Shown piece after piece: positions 36,800 through 47,284 of a stretch of DNA of 64,000 bases. The position numbers were made by a program, and so were the translations under genes. The notes under the pieces were generated by a model. It did no database searches. It was not told the DNA's origin and worked only from the letters and a program-made list of their open reading frames with translations. Source of the stretch: Symsagittifera roscoffensis. Lineage: Eukaryota; Xenacoelomorpha; Acoela; Convolutidae. The stretch's first letter is position 1, and the number at the start of each line of letters is the position of its first letter. Location of the stretch: positions 1 to 64,000 of the forward strand of contig NW_026971509.1 in assembly GCF_963678635.1 (NCBI RefSeq), in the 5' to 3' direction.

Positions 36800-38770
36800 C
36801 TCTCCCCTAATGCAACTCCTTAGTCACACACTGACCATAGCCCCTCCCCTTATTGTTTCTCATAGATCTTTAAAAATACTAGAAAAGCGAGTTTTTCATG
36901 TGATCAACTTTACCTAGTGCAAACAGTTTGGCGTTTCAAAATTAACTTCCCGATTTGTTTCCGAGTGTTTTCAATTAGCCCATCGAAGTCCATATGGAAT
37001 TTCTTATACCAAATTGAAAAATATGACTGCTCTCACACAAAAACGAAAGTAACAATATTGAAGACCTGCTTTAGACTGGAGAATATCACCAAAATCTCCC
37101 CGGCCGAAAACAAGATAGCGTAACAAACAGACGGTGTTCTAATCTGGACTTACTCTTTGGTTTATTGAACCTCAAGCCAACTCCTTTCGTTCGAGCAACG
37201 AGTCACGAAGTAAACCTCAAAAACAACATCCAAAATAGACTCCTTGAAAAGATTTGAAATTTTGCGTCTGAAAAGAAACGCTTATTATTAAACCTCAATT
37301 TATCAAAAGATAGAATAAAGTTCTTTTTTCTTCTAGCTCAACATAAAATACAAGCGCAGAGAGTTGCTCATTAATTTTAGATTTGGAAAATTTAATTCAT
37401 AGTCATCCATCCGAAAAAACTTAATTCTCGGAATTACTTTCGCAAATAAAACAGATCAAATGAATTATCAGTTCTCTAACTCTGAGTGGTAAAGATAAAT
37501 GGCAATTCATCGATTTGAGCTTATGCAACAAATTAGACATACAAATTTTTCTCTTTTGCGCAGAACTTTCTATTTACAAAATTCCGCGATCATGCAGATC
37601 TTTCAATACTGCTTTTTACTGATTTGAAACGAAAAAGTAAAAGGCCTAGGAAGGACAACACAAAAATATTAAAACCATTAGAATACAAAATGCTTCAATT
37701 ACTTAGATAGTGCATTCTTGTATAATTTTTTTAATAAGCTGATTCAAAAGTTTGTTTCACAATTAGGACATTCTCGTACCAGTTTCCTTTTTTTTTTGAA
37801 AAAAAATTGGTTTAACAAATCCTCGGTTCTAATTAAGACTGAATACAAAGCTAAAGCCATTCAGAAACATGTGTCAACAACGAACCTACCAACAAAAAAA
37901 AACTATTTTTCGCACACAAAAAAAATCACAAATCAACCTTCTAGATCATCAGGGATTCGCCATTAATCTAATTTAATGTTTACTTAATGTTCTATAAACA
38001 ATTTTTCAACAAACCACCCCTTGAAATGCGTTTAACGGCTCATTGGTTTTGATTCTCTCTCTAAACCTTAAAAAACCAGGCCCAACTAATCAGCGAATCA
38101 AAAATATTTGAAGTTAGATTTCCACAGCTTGTTTATCTCAATTAGGATGAAACAAATAAATCCAACGACTCTTTGTGAGATGATTCACTGTAACAACACC
38201 TCATGTTTGGCTCAGAATAAAAACATCTCAGAAATAAGAATCAACTTGTGTTCTGAGTATACCTGAGCCTTATAGATTGATGAACAGTTCTCCATCCCTA
38301 CAACCACAAATCACCTGCGCTTAGCCTACTTTTAGATTTGAGTACGATGAGTACGATGAATCAGTCTGACCCCTCCTCTTTTGGACTACCCAGTGACGTT
38401 AGAGAAAACTAGACTAACATTCTACAATATCGGGACTAATCATTTAGAAACTGCTAATGTGTAAATATCACCGTCAGCTAACTGAACCTTAAATGACGAT
38501 GAGATGTTTTTTAGATGAGATTTCAGATCCATGGTTGAAATTTCAGGTTATCAAGTCCTTCTAAAGTCAAATGTTCTTTTTGCTTTAATAACTTCAATAA
38601 TAGTTTTTTATAATAAACCCTTCAAATCAACCAAAGATGATAAAGTTTGAACAAAGGATCGACGCATACTCCAGGCTTTAAATACTTTTTGTTCCTTAAT
38701 CTATCATTAATTTTTTTGGTGTTTAACATCTTTTCGGTTTGTTTGGCTGACGAACCAACTCTCAGCTGAA
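36800..38770. other. No gene recognised; possible LTR fragment at 37081-37220
   Basis: AT-rich with short open frames only. CCCCGGCCGAAAACAAGATA and the following GACGGTGT segment at 37090-37140 resemble the LTR interior (30800-30840), in the opposite orientation to the TRPM-intron element. This suggests a diverged LTR remnant. Confidence 0.4.
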
Positions 38771-38859
38771 TTTTTGTGGTTGTCGGGTGATTCAACTATT
38801 GTATGTTTTGAACAAAAAAAAAACAGGCTATCAAAGTTTTCAAAAAAACACAGTGTTCA

Positions 38860-39303
38860 AAAAGCGCAGAAAATCGAAGTGTGGCTTCAAATTCAGTCTA
38901 GAATCTTCAGGATTGATGTATTGAACCTGATTGTGCGAATTTTTTTGCTTGCAATTCTCAGTAAAGTTTTGGGAGGGGTCAAAAAAGACACAAATAGCTT
39001 TCGGATATTTCTCCAGGGGCAGTCTTGCATTGTTCTTTTCCACAAATAGATCGATACTTAAAGTCAAGACCAAATAGATTCTGCTTTGCCGCCACTCAGT
39101 TAAATTTACAACCACCTAATTAAGTTTTCCAAGACAGGGTGCCATGAAGGAAAAACAGGAAAGCGGAGTGGCTGGCCATGTAAAAAAAGTTTGAATAATC
39201 CAAATTGGCCGGAGTTTTTTGTTCGGTGTTTTTTTTGCTTCAATCCACCTCTGATGAAAAATTGAAAAAAGGAGAAAAACTGTCGTGGCTGAGTACATCA
39301 AGC
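38860..39303 (-). repeat. LINE-related repeat, copy C, left part (Polinton target)
   Basis: Homologous to 35180-35581. On the minus strand it still reads VVNLTEWRQSRIYL and EKYPKAICVFFDPSQNFTEN, recognisable as the same RT region as copy A (KLSEWAQSRIYL). It is interrupted exactly at 39304 by the Polinton and resumes at 60718. Confidence 0.8.
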
Positions 39304-39309
39304 GAAAAC
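39304..39309. repeat. Polinton target-site duplication, left
   Basis: GAAAAC immediately left of the TIR, repeated at 60712-60717. The empty paralogue has GAATAC once (35582-35587). Six bp is the usual Polinton target duplication. Confidence 0.92.
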
Positions 39310-39537
39310 AGTAGTAAGGTAATTCGCCGGCGCTCCAACAGGGGGGGGGGGGTACCTACACAGGGGTGCTCCAGAGCCTTATCCCAAAACCTTATAGGCG
39401 CTCCAGACAAAAATTCTCGGTGCTCCAGACCCTAATTCCAAAACCACATAGGGGCTCAAAAAAGGTGTTTTCTTACCATAGGGTCACTCCAAAGAGGAAA
39501 ATAAAACTACATACATTATATCCTAAGTGCTATGAAA
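39310..39537 (+). repeat. Polinton left terminal inverted repeat
   Basis: About 228 bp, matching the reverse complement of 60481-60711 at roughly 85-90% by eye. It contains a run of 12 G. It also has a 54-bp internal repeat: GGTGCTCCAGA at 39365 and 39419, each followed by CCTTATCCCAAAACC or CCTAATTCCAAAACC and a GGCGCTC/GGGGCTC block. Terminal AG is typical of Polintons. Confidence 0.92.
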
Positions 39538-39822
39538 GGACTATATTATAATAAGTCAATTCTGTTGTGATATATAATAAAAAGGTATGTCTGGAGACTG
39601 CATTTTCATGTGTTAACGTTCGATCATCAAGGCTATAACGTTCATATTGAGTGGAATTAAAGTTAACGTAAAAGTTATAGCCAATATATTTAAACCTTTG
39701 GTAGCTGTAAACCATTTCCTTTCCGTATGCATCTTTTATTGTTGAACCAACGCTTAGCAATCTGAATCACTCACGAAGTTTGAAGAACGGCTGACAGTCC
39801 GGTGTCATGACATAATTGAACA
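39538..39822. other. Subterminal Polinton sequence, no gene
   Basis: Overlapping short frames on the minus strand (39530-39986) have no recognisable features. Possible promoter region for the left-arm genes, with no defined motif seen. Confidence 0.5.
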
Positions 39823-40757
39823 ATGAAAATAATGGTAAAATTATGGAACAATGAGTTAAGCAAAATGATTTTAATTGGAGATTGGCATACTGAAGATATT
39901 GATAGTGAACATTTAAGTTTCTCTGTCTTCTCAACTGGTACCCGATCAAAAAACAGTTGTATTAACGATCGTTTTATAGTTTTCATATCACGGTGGAAAA
40001 AAATAGCAGATAAAGTACAAAAAAAAAATGAGCAGAGTTGTAAAGAACAGTTTTACTTGAACGATCTTTTACACGCGGTGTATTTATGCAAAACAAAAGT
40101 ATGGGAAGGCTACTGATCTATCAATTGCTACTTATGAAAATGTATTTGATTATTCATTCGATTTTGCCTCAAAATTGATTGAGAAAGGTGTGGAGCGAAT
40201 GATTCGACTTTGTTTTGATAAACTTTCAAAATATCAAAAACTTCCAGTGGTCTATCTAAATATCTACCACCGAGATATAAGACTGAGTAAGTGGTATCTT
40301 CAAGGTTACTTTCACTTCCACTGGCTTGAAATTCAGCAGGTCCGCGAGGTGATGGAAAAAAAACAAAATGAAATTGGAAAAACGTGGAGTTACTTCAATG
40401 GACTTGAAAATTATTCACGAAATTTATTTGACCGTGAAAAAAACCTATCCGGAAAACTCTGACCGCCGAAATTGTTTTCTAGCTACTTGTTCTCTGTTTT
40501 TGTTTTCTAGCAAAAATGACATAAACTATGACGTTGCCATTAAACGTAGACCATATTGAGGTCTGATTGGCATAGATAATTCTTCATTGGACAATTACTT
40601 GAAAGATTCAAAAATATTACGACTTTATGCAATTTTACACGATGCCGCGGGATTTGTTGACGAAGTTTATAACACTGATCCTATCTATTGTTACATGCTG
40701 CCCTGGAAGTGTAACAACAGCCTAATTGGTCACTTGAGTGGTATTACTTTCTTTTTG
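39823..40757 (+). pseudogene. Polinton left-arm ORF, unidentified, broken
   Basis: Protein-like sequence continues across several plus-strand frames: 39823-40116 (KLWNNELSKMILIGDWHTED), 40175-40462 (YQKLPVVYLNIYHRDIRLSK), 40368-40559 and, after a TGA at about 40557, LIGIDNSSLDNYLKDSKILR to 40757. The last part (LHDAAGFVDEVY ... YCYMLPW ... NNSLIGHLSGI) has a patterned look of a folded domain and may be a separate ORF. I cannot assign a function. Its place directly upstream of the conserved ORF at 40765 suggests an early or replication-associated gene. Confidence 0.45.
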
Positions 40758-40764
40758 TAAAACT

Positions 40765-41349
40765 ATGTCTCTATCAATTCTTAAAATGTTGAAGGAAAGA
40801 TCAGTCGTGCTAGACTTGGAAAGGTTCCGTTGTGGGAAAAATAGTTTTTTAGTTAGAAAACTAGACAGTGCAACTTCTGATTACAGTGACTCTCTTATTT
40901 TTCTACCTCCAGCCAGCTTTAATTCACTTCCTAAGTCTGAACAAAAAGCTTACAGCTGGTTGAAAAATAACTTGCGCGGAATTCACTGGGAAAGCGATGA
41001 TTATTTATATTTAAATCTCAATCAGATTATTCAAAGTTTTGTTTTGAGAAATACTAACATTGTAATTTACGCTAAAAAAAAGCGTGATCTTCTGGCAACG
41101 TATATGGATCAAAAAGTTGAGAACCTTGATGAATTGGGTTGCCCGAGAATTGAAAATTTACATTTGAAAAACTATCCAGCTTGCAGTAGACATTTTCATC
41201 ATAACCACTCCAGGAATCACTGCGCACTGAAGAGAAGCAAGGCGTTTCTTGATAGGCTTAAGAATGAGCAACAGCGAGAGACTAGCGAAATTGGAGACTT
41301 AACTATCTCCAAACTCAGTTTTATGTGCTTGGATGAATCCAGAGAGTGA
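40765..41349 (+). CDS. Conserved Polinton-type protein with C/H-rich C-terminus
   Basis: An ATG-started 194-residue open frame, the longest intact plus-strand ORF of the left half. Visible features are VVLDLERFRC near the start, LKNNLRGIHWESDDYLYLN in the middle, FVLRNTNIVIYAKKKRDLL, then LDELGCPRIENL and CSRHFHHNHSRNHCAL. This order (acidic beta strand, HGIxW, xIYVKGxxK-like, GCP, C-H-C cluster) matches a protein widespread in animal Polintons and usually left uncharacterised. A nuclease-like (DEDD exonuclease) relation has seemed possible to me from the pattern, but is not shown. The C/H cluster could bind zinc. The alternative GTG at 40738 is less likely. Confidence 0.55.
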   Translation: MSLSILKMLKERSVVLDLERFRCGKNSFLVRKLDSATSDYSDSLIFLPPASFNSLPKSEQKAYSWLKNNLRGIHWESDDYLYLNLNQIIQSFVLRNTNIVIYAKKKRDLLATYMDQKVENLDELGCPRIENLHLKNYPACSRHFHHNHSRNHCALKRSKAFLDRLKNEQQRETSEIGDLTISKLSFMCLDESRE

Positions 41350-41513
41350 CATCAAATTATCATTAACAAGAGTAGAATGAATTGATTGCCGAGTTCAAGT
41401 GGTGCAGCGAAAAGGACAATTTACTTTATCTGAAGAAGAATTAACTACTTTGAGAAGGTTTTTCACGGTGAGTGACCAATTCATAAAATTTCAACGATTC
41501 AAGTTTATTCAAA

Positions 41514-41790
41514 ATGTTAGCCAGCAAACGAGGAATTTATCTTCCCAAGCTAGTCTTAGTACCCAAACGTCAGCCCGGAGCTCGAATGGATCTCAGCAGC
41601 AGTGACTTACCTGAAGAAGTTCAGAAATTAGTAAAAAAACTCAGTGAAGAAAATCATATATCATGTAAAAACTAAAAATGTCCCAACTAATTATGTAGTG
41701 GAAATGTATGACAATGAAAATGGCACTACTAATGTTTATACTGGTTATACTCGAGACGAGATTTTTTTTACTGTTCAGAAGAAAAAATAA
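41514..41790 (+). pseudogene. Small basic ORF, frameshifted
   Basis: Begins MLASKRGIYLPKLVLVPKRQ, continues with a Leu/Glu helix (LPEEVQKLVKKLSEEN), then shifts frame near 41655 to a segment ending FTVQKKK at 41790. The frame competes with 41399-41605 in another register; I prefer this one because it has an ATG and helix-like periodicity. Family unknown. A (GA)n run follows at 41856-41872. Confidence 0.35.
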
Positions 41791-41895
41791 CAAATTTTGT
41801 AACCAATTTTTTGTTCCTCAAAAGGATAGAGTATATAGATATAGATGGATGGTCGAAGAGAGAGAGAGAGAGAAAAAAATAAATTGAAAACTTGA

Positions 41896-42024
41896 ATGTC
41901 TGAATTAGCAGATGATGAGCCCGATGCAACTATAGTTACTGATTTTGTTTATGATCGAAATTACACCGAACGAAAAAACCTTGGAAAATTTGTTTGGATG
42001 CCACTGTTCCCAAATCAAAAGTAG
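41896..42024 (+). CDS. Small acidic ORF, 42 residues, unidentified
   Basis: ATG-started, MSELADDEPDATIVTDFVYD to the stop at 42024. It overlaps the frame of the following small membrane protein. It may be a genuine micro-ORF in the packed small-gene cluster before the ATPase, or the N-terminal piece of a broken gene. No family is recognised. Confidence 0.3.
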   Translation: MSELADDEPDATIVTDFVYDRNYTERKNLGKFVWMPLFPNQK

Positions 42025-42038
42025 CTTTTTTGTCTCAA

Positions 42039-42176
42039 ATGATTATAAATTTAGTTTTACTAAGCTTTTGTATCTACAAATTTTCTTTGACGCAACTAAG
42101 CTGTGAAGAAACATCAGTTTGGTTTTCTGTATTGTCTGGTTTAGTTGGGTACGTGCTACTAAATCCAAGAATATGA
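42039..42176 (+). CDS. Small two-helix membrane protein of the Polinton cluster
   Basis: 45 residues from the ATG: hydrophobic helix IINLVLLSFCIYKFSL, a short polar loop with CEE, then VWFSVLSGLVGYVLLNPRI. The order helix, CExxS, helix, GY(L)LPNP-like end is seen in small Polinton proteins of other animals, here with LLNP instead of LPNP. Its TGA (42174-42176) overlaps the ATG of the ATPase (42173-42175), a compact viral-type arrangement. The frame is open upstream to about 41994, so the true start may be earlier. Confidence 0.5.
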   Translation: MIINLVLLSFCIYKFSLTQLSCEETSVWFSVLSGLVGYVLLNPRI

Positions 42177-42894
42177 ATAAAATTATTGATACGTCAACAA
42201 GACTGTTTATGGCAGTTGTAGGACCTTCGGAATCCGGAAAAACATAATTATTTTTCAAACTATTGTAAGGGAGAACTTTTTATCCCAAATTTGGAAGAAT
42301 GTCATGTTTTACAAAGATATTCAACCTATAGTTACGGACGAGTTAAACACTCGCAGAATTCAAATAGAAATTGTTAATCTTGATGGATTCGATATTTTGA
42401 GAAACAATGAAAACATTCTGTTAGTGTTTGATGGCTCATGCGAAGAAATTTACAATGATAAAAATTTCATTAAACTAGCAACAGCAGGAAGACACAAGGG
42501 CTTAGATGTTAGTTATGTTACACATAATTTATTCCAACGAAGCCGATGGTCACGAACTTTTGATTTGAACACATCTCACATCGTTTTATTCAAATCACAT
42601 TGTGATATTCAGCAACTTGATCACCTCGGAAGAGAGCTTAACACACCTAAATTTTTACGAAAATTGTATGAGCTGGCTACAAAGGACAGCTTTGGACATC
42701 ATTTAATAGATTAAGATACACGAACATCAGACTGTCTCAGATACTGTTCAAACATAATACCACCTGGTTCGTCAATATTCTATTTACCAATAGATAAGGC
42801 AGAAGTGACACCTATCATAAATGAACGCGAAAAAATTATCGATTCTGCAGCATATGGTATAATTGAACCAGAGTCAACTACGGATCTTTATTAG
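42173..42894 (+). pseudogene. FtsK/HerA-type DNA packaging ATPase, broken
   Basis: Walker A GPSESGKT is encoded at about 42215-42244 and is followed directly by a TAA. The gene resumes in another frame at 42304 and runs to 42714 with a Walker B-like segment NILLVFDGSCEE, then TAGRHKGLDVSYVTHNLF and HIVLFKSHCDIQQL, the typical Polinton ATPase order. The second acidic position of Walker B is Gly here. A TAA at 42712-42714 stands where the family has Leu after LID; the same frame then continues with DTRTSDCLRYC to a TAG at 42892. The enzyme would pump element DNA into capsids. At least two stops and one frameshift make it inactive. Confidence 0.8.
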
Positions 42895-43126
42895 AAAATT
42901 GTCAAATATTCAAGTCATATCAGTCGTTTGTGAATGCTTGCTCAATGTATTCAACGGTAATGTGCCTGTTAGTATTCCAAATATTAATAAGTTCGAAGAA
43001 ACATATAAGATTCTAATCAATCCAAAAATGAGTCTGGAAAAAAAATCAGCTGTTATTTTGAGTAAACAAAAATTTTATCTAATCAGACATATACTTTGTT
43101 TTTGCTTCAAGTATTTGACAGCATAA
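42863..43126 (+). pseudogene. Conserved small Polinton protein, N-terminus lost
   Basis: An 87-codon frame: LRIFIRKLSNIQVISVVCEC, LLNVFNGNVPVSI, then YKILINPKMSLEKKSAVIL. The pattern (helix, CECxLNVxxGN(I/V)P, then Lys-rich MSLEKKxxxLxxQ) corresponds to a short protein between ATPase and structural genes of many animal Polintons; its role is not known. There is no in-frame ATG at the start (a TAA precedes at 42860), so it is probably truncated. Confidence 0.45.
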
Positions 43127-43128
43127 AA

Positions 43129-43990
43129 ATGACAGCACAAGAGTTTGTTCTGATTCCGAAGCAAGTTTATATTAGAGAACAACCCCATGCAGCGCCTTTT
43201 TTGCTTGACAACTCCATCAAACGTAAAAAAACGCAACTTTCATACTTGAATCGCTTAAGACCCCTAAATGCAACAACAACAACTAATCCTCCAGTCATAC
43301 CAACCCCAGAAACACTTATCAATGTCACAGCAGAAAACAATAAACAAGAACAAGCTCTCCTTCACACTGAAGATGAGGGAAATGAACAGGAAACAAGTGT
43401 TAAGCTTAATGACACTTTATCTACTGAACGTATTATGTTACAATTACAACTCATGGACGAGAACAAACTTAAGCGAGCGAAAAAAGTTCGGGAAATTATT
43501 AAAAAGTCGGAGCGAGTCATAATAAACAAAGAAAACGAAGAGTTTTACGTTGATAAAACTCCAACCGGTCTTAAGGCATCAATTTTTTTGTTTGATATAC
43601 AGCAACAGTAAAAAACTCTACAACCCTGCTTTTATTTTGATTTTGAGTTTACTCAAACTTGACGAACAGTTGGTTATGAACAAGTTTGCCAAAGTTGCGG
43701 TTCAGTCAACGAATAAGAAACAAGCTCAAAAAAAGCAAAAAGCAGAGGTTACACAAATTCCCCTTCAACATCTACAGTCCTCCTTTCTCCGAAGAAACCG
43801 TCAACAAGTTAAAGGTCAAAAAGCCTCAAAAGACGTAGAATCAGATGGACTGTTACAGACAGTGAAAGAGAAGAGGCAGCGCAAAAAACCAAACGAGAAG
43901 AAGGAGCAGAAGAAGAAGACTCTGAATCGTACAGAACATCCGATAATCATTCAGATTCTGCAACGACAGAAAAGACAAAGACGAAATCGA
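43129..43990 (+). pseudogene. Conserved Polinton ORF, charged, frameshifted
   Basis: From ATG 43129 the frame is open to 43611: FVLIPKQVYIREQPHA, a Thr/Pro/Gln-rich linker, then IMLQLQLMDENKLKRAKKV and GLKASIFLFDIQQQ, resembling a Polinton protein with the pattern FVLVPxxxY ... hydrophobic helix ... GSNIxDLL. Past the stop, another frame (about 43700-43990) carries a Ser-Pro-rich then acidic KREEGAEEEDSESYRT segment that is probably its C-terminus. The competing frame (43676 on) is unnaturally Lys/Arg-rich and likely an artefact of the shift. The function is unknown; it precedes the integrase. Confidence 0.45.
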
Positions 43991-44921
43991 AAAAATGGCA
44001 AAATTACACCGGCTGAGGAAAAAATTTTGAAAACTAAATTTACAAGTAAAGGTCCAGCATTGTTTGACACTGTACAGAAATTAAAAGACGAATCAAAATT
44101 TTTACGAAGTAAAATGAAACTGTTTTTACATACAGAGCTTGCATATACAAAAAATCGAACAGTTCGTCACAAAACACTACGCGTCAAAGTGATAGTTTAT
44201 GACATAGACAAAATATGGTCAATTGACCTAGCGTATTTTGATAAAGTTGCAGATTACAACAAAAACATTAAATATATTATGGTTGCACTGGATTGCATGT
44301 CCAGCTATCTACGTGTACAACCATTGAAATCAAAGTATGTCATCTCAACTGCAGAAGCATTCAAACAAATGATAAAAGCATAACGGCCACAAAAATTCTG
44401 GGTAGATAAAGGCACAGAGTTCAAGTGGTCATTCAAATGTTTATGTGAGAAAAAGGGCATCAAAACATATAGAACAGAAAGTGAAAAAAATCCGCTTTTG
44501 CGGAGAGGAACATTCGATCACTAAAGATTCTGATTTATTCTTATTTCGAGGACAAATGGATCTACTCTTTTAGTGATAAACTTCAAAATTTTGTCGACAC
44601 AAAAAAACTCGAGAACAAACCGCGTCATCAAATTAGCCCCCAATAAAGTGACAAATAAGGTTGTTCAACGTCTAATTTCATTACGAGCGGAACAATCATT
44701 GAAGCTAGTTTGCAGACCAAAGCTCTGATTTAGTTAGAATAGCAAAAAATGGCATCCCTTTTCGAAAAGGTTATAAGCAATCCTTCACTGACGAAGTTTT
44801 TGAAATATTTGACATACCAACAAGGAACTCGCTGACTTATAATCTTATCAACGCTGATAATGAACCAATGGAAGGTAAATTTTATGAGCCCGAAGAAAGG
44901 GTCAATCTAAACAATGTCTAG
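43980..44921 (+). pseudogene. Retrovirus-type integrase (Polinton), broken
   Basis: N-terminal part KGPALFDTVQKLKDESKF (family: HPASFGGVxxLxxA), then the rve core: WSIDLAYFDKVADYNK (first catalytic Asp), YIMVALDCMSSYLRVQPLK, and FWVDKGTEF (second Asp) after a TAA at 44381-44383. A frameshift in the A-run near 44485 precedes AERNIRSL, which holds the catalytic Glu. The C-terminal SH3/chromo-like part (GIPFRKGYKQSFTDEVFEIF ... EGKFYEPEERV) ends at a TAG at 44919-44921, overlapping the next ATG. It would cut and join element ends, making the 6-bp target duplication. The 3' half is repeated in 45861-46345. Confidence 0.85.
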
Positions 44922-45773
44922 CAACTTTGGAGGTGACAAAGATTCCTTTACAATAACATTGGTGTCATCAGCCCCAATGAAGATCTTTATTGACAACTTG
45001 CTAACGAGTTTTAAAAACCTACTGAGTGAAGATATCGACCTGCAAGGCGAATGGAGAGTTGCATTGACAGAAATAACGTTTCCAACTAATTTTAATAATG
45101 TAACAGATACTAAAACAGTGAACTACAAAAATGACAAAGTTAAAGCCAGCCTAAAAGTGTCAAAAGATAAAACATTCAGACCATATATTGGAGAGACAGG
45201 TGAAATCACAAAAGATCGAACTGATGAAGTCGAGAAATTTTTCAACGAAATCAATCGGAAAATTGATCTCGATAATTTAAGTTTTAGCATCGATCCCATT
45301 ACCAAACATCTTTCAATTTTGATGCATTATTGGAGCGCAAATGAGAGCCTTTGAGAGCCCACAAATTTCTAGTATTTTAGGTTTCAAAGATTTAAGAGAT
45401 GGAACAGGCTACCATATTGGCTATAAAGAATCCAGTCATATCCATAGCACTCTCACATCACATAACCTCATCTCGGACTACCCTGTTGATATCTCTGCTG
45501 GAACCCAAATGATGTTTATCTACTTGGACATAATTCATTATCAGATTTTGGGTGACACCAAAGCACTAATCAACGTGTGAAAAACGGTTAAGCTTGCACC
45601 ATTGAACCAAATTATCGCAAAGTTTTTAGCAATTTAGAATACAAAAATAACCTCGTGAATAACATCCAGAGCATTGCGGTAAACCTACGAACAGAAACCG
45701 GTAGACTTGTACCACTTACTGGAGGAGGAGTAAAAGTTGTATTGACTTCCGTAGAAGTTTTCCGATTAAGATT
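44914..45773 (+). pseudogene. Polinton virion-module protein (possible minor capsid), copy 1
   Basis: ATG 44914 overlaps the integrase stop. DSFTITLVSSAPMKIFIDN and LQGEWRVALTEITFPTNFNN form the typical start of a widespread Polinton/adintovirus-like protein (FxVTLxSNxSxxxFPxNTxxxFxxxL ... LxGxWEVALxEIxYP). The frame shifts after 45354 (WSANESL) to 45341-45580 (MMFIYLDIIHYQILGDTKA) and shifts again for NLRTETGRLVPLTGGGVKV. That gives about 290 residues in three frames. It is probably a capsid component, possibly the penton-like minor protein, but this is inference from position and pattern. Confidence 0.6.
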
Positions 45774-45860
45774 ATGGAGGCGTACTATCATAATCAAGCG
45801 ACCATGCCTCATTTCTCAGGACATTACAGACAGCGGGGCAGTGGCTTCGGTGCCCCGGCT
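45774..45860 (+). pseudogene. Small basic virion protein, truncated copy
   Basis: The start of the same protein as at 47198 (MEAYYHNQATMPHFSG ... GSGFGAPA), cut at 45860 where unit 2 of the duplication begins inside the integrase. Confidence 0.7.
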
Positions 45861-47284
45861 ATGTTTATGTGAGAAAAAGGGCATCAAAACATATAGAACA
45901 GAAAGTGAAAAAAATCCGCTTTTGCGGAGAGGAACATTCGATCACTAAAGATTCTGATTTATTCTTATTTCGAGGACAAATGGATCTACTCTTTTAGTGA
46001 TAAACTTCAAAATTTTGTCGACACAAAAAAACTCGAGAACAAACCGCGTCATCAAATTAGCCCCCAATAAAGTGACAAATAAGGTTGTTCAACGTCTAAT
46101 TTCATTACGAGCGGAACAATCATTGAAGCTAGTTTGCAGACCAAAGCTCTGATTTAGTTAGAATAGCAAAAAATGGCATCCCTTTTCGAAAAGGTTATAA
46201 GCAATCCTTCACTGACGAAGTTTTTGAAATATTTGACATACCAACAAGGAACTCGCTGACTTATAATCTTATCAACGCTGATAATGAACCAATGGAAGGT
46301 AAATTTTATGAGCCCGAAGAAAGGGTCAATCTAAACAATGTCTAGCAACTTTGGAGGTGACAAAGATTCCTTTACAATAACATTGGTGTCATCAGCCCCA
46401 ATGAAGATCTTTATTGACAACTTGCTAACGAGTTTTAAAAACCTGCTGAGTGAAGATATCGACCTGCAAGGCGAATGGAGAGTTGCATTGACAGAAATAA
46501 CGTTTCCAACTAATTTTAATAATGTAACAGATACTAAAACAGTGAACTACAAAAATGACAAAGTTAAAGCCAGCCTAAAAGTGTCAAAAGATAAAACATT
46601 CAGACCATATATTGGAGAGACAGGTGAAATCACAAAAGATCGAACTGATGAAGTGGAGAAATTTTTCAACGAAATCAATCGGAAAATTGATCTCGATAAT
46701 TTAAGTTTTAGCATCGATCCCATTACCAAACATCTTTCAATTTTGATGCATTATTGGGGCGCAAATGAGAGCCTTTGAGAGCCCACAAATTTCTAGTATT
46801 TTAGGTTTCAAAGATTTAAGAGATGGAACAGGCTACCATATTGGCTATAAAGAATCCAGTCATATCCATAGCACTCTCACATCACATAACCTCATCTCGG
46901 ACTACCCTGTTGATATCTCTGCTGGAACCCAAATGATGTTTATCTACTTGGACATAATTCATTATCAGATTTTGGGTGACACCAAAGCACTAATCAACGT
47001 GTGAAAAACGGTTAAGCTTGCACCATTGAACCAAATTATCGCAAAGTTTTTAGCAATTTAGAATACAAAAATAACCTCGTGAATAACATCCAGAGCATTG
47101 CGGTAAACCTTCGAACAGAAACCGGTAGACTTGTACCACTTACTGGAGGAGGAGTAAAAGTTGTATTGACTTCCGTAGAAGTTTTCCGATTAAGATTATG
47201 GAGGCGTACTATCATAATCAAGCGACCATGCCTTATTTCTCAGGACATTACAGACAGCGGGGCAGTGGCTTCGGTGCCCCGGCT
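45861..47284 (+). repeat. 1,424-bp tandem duplication, unit 2
   Basis: Same as 44437-45860 with a handful of substitutions (for example AGCGCA to GGCGCA at the SANESL/GANESL codon). It places an orphan integrase 3' end upstream of a second virion-module gene. Base 47285 onward continues into the unduplicated downstream gene. Confidence 0.97.
46338..47197 (+). pseudogene. Polinton virion-module protein (possible minor capsid), copy 2
   Basis: Carries the same three-frame structure and the same frameshifts as 44914-45773, so those lesions predate the duplication. It is followed directly by the full-length small basic protein, so this is the copy in the original gene order. Confidence 0.6.

Larger units (their letters stand above)
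44437..45860 (+). repeat. 1,424-bp tandem duplication, unit 1
   Basis: Spans the integrase 3' half, the virion-module protein and the first 29 codons of the small basic virion protein. Unit 2 follows immediately with only a few base differences. The shared junction bases are ATG. Confidence 0.97.

Noticed and set aside
43676-43980. Lys/Arg-rich N-terminal domain of the integrase
   Set aside because: Another frame over the same bases gives a natural acidic Ser/Glu tail of the preceding ORF; the basic reading looks like a frameshift artefact.
45655-45948. A chimeric capsid-integrase ORF
   Set aside because: It is the junction product of the 1,424-bp duplication, with a frame shared only by chance.
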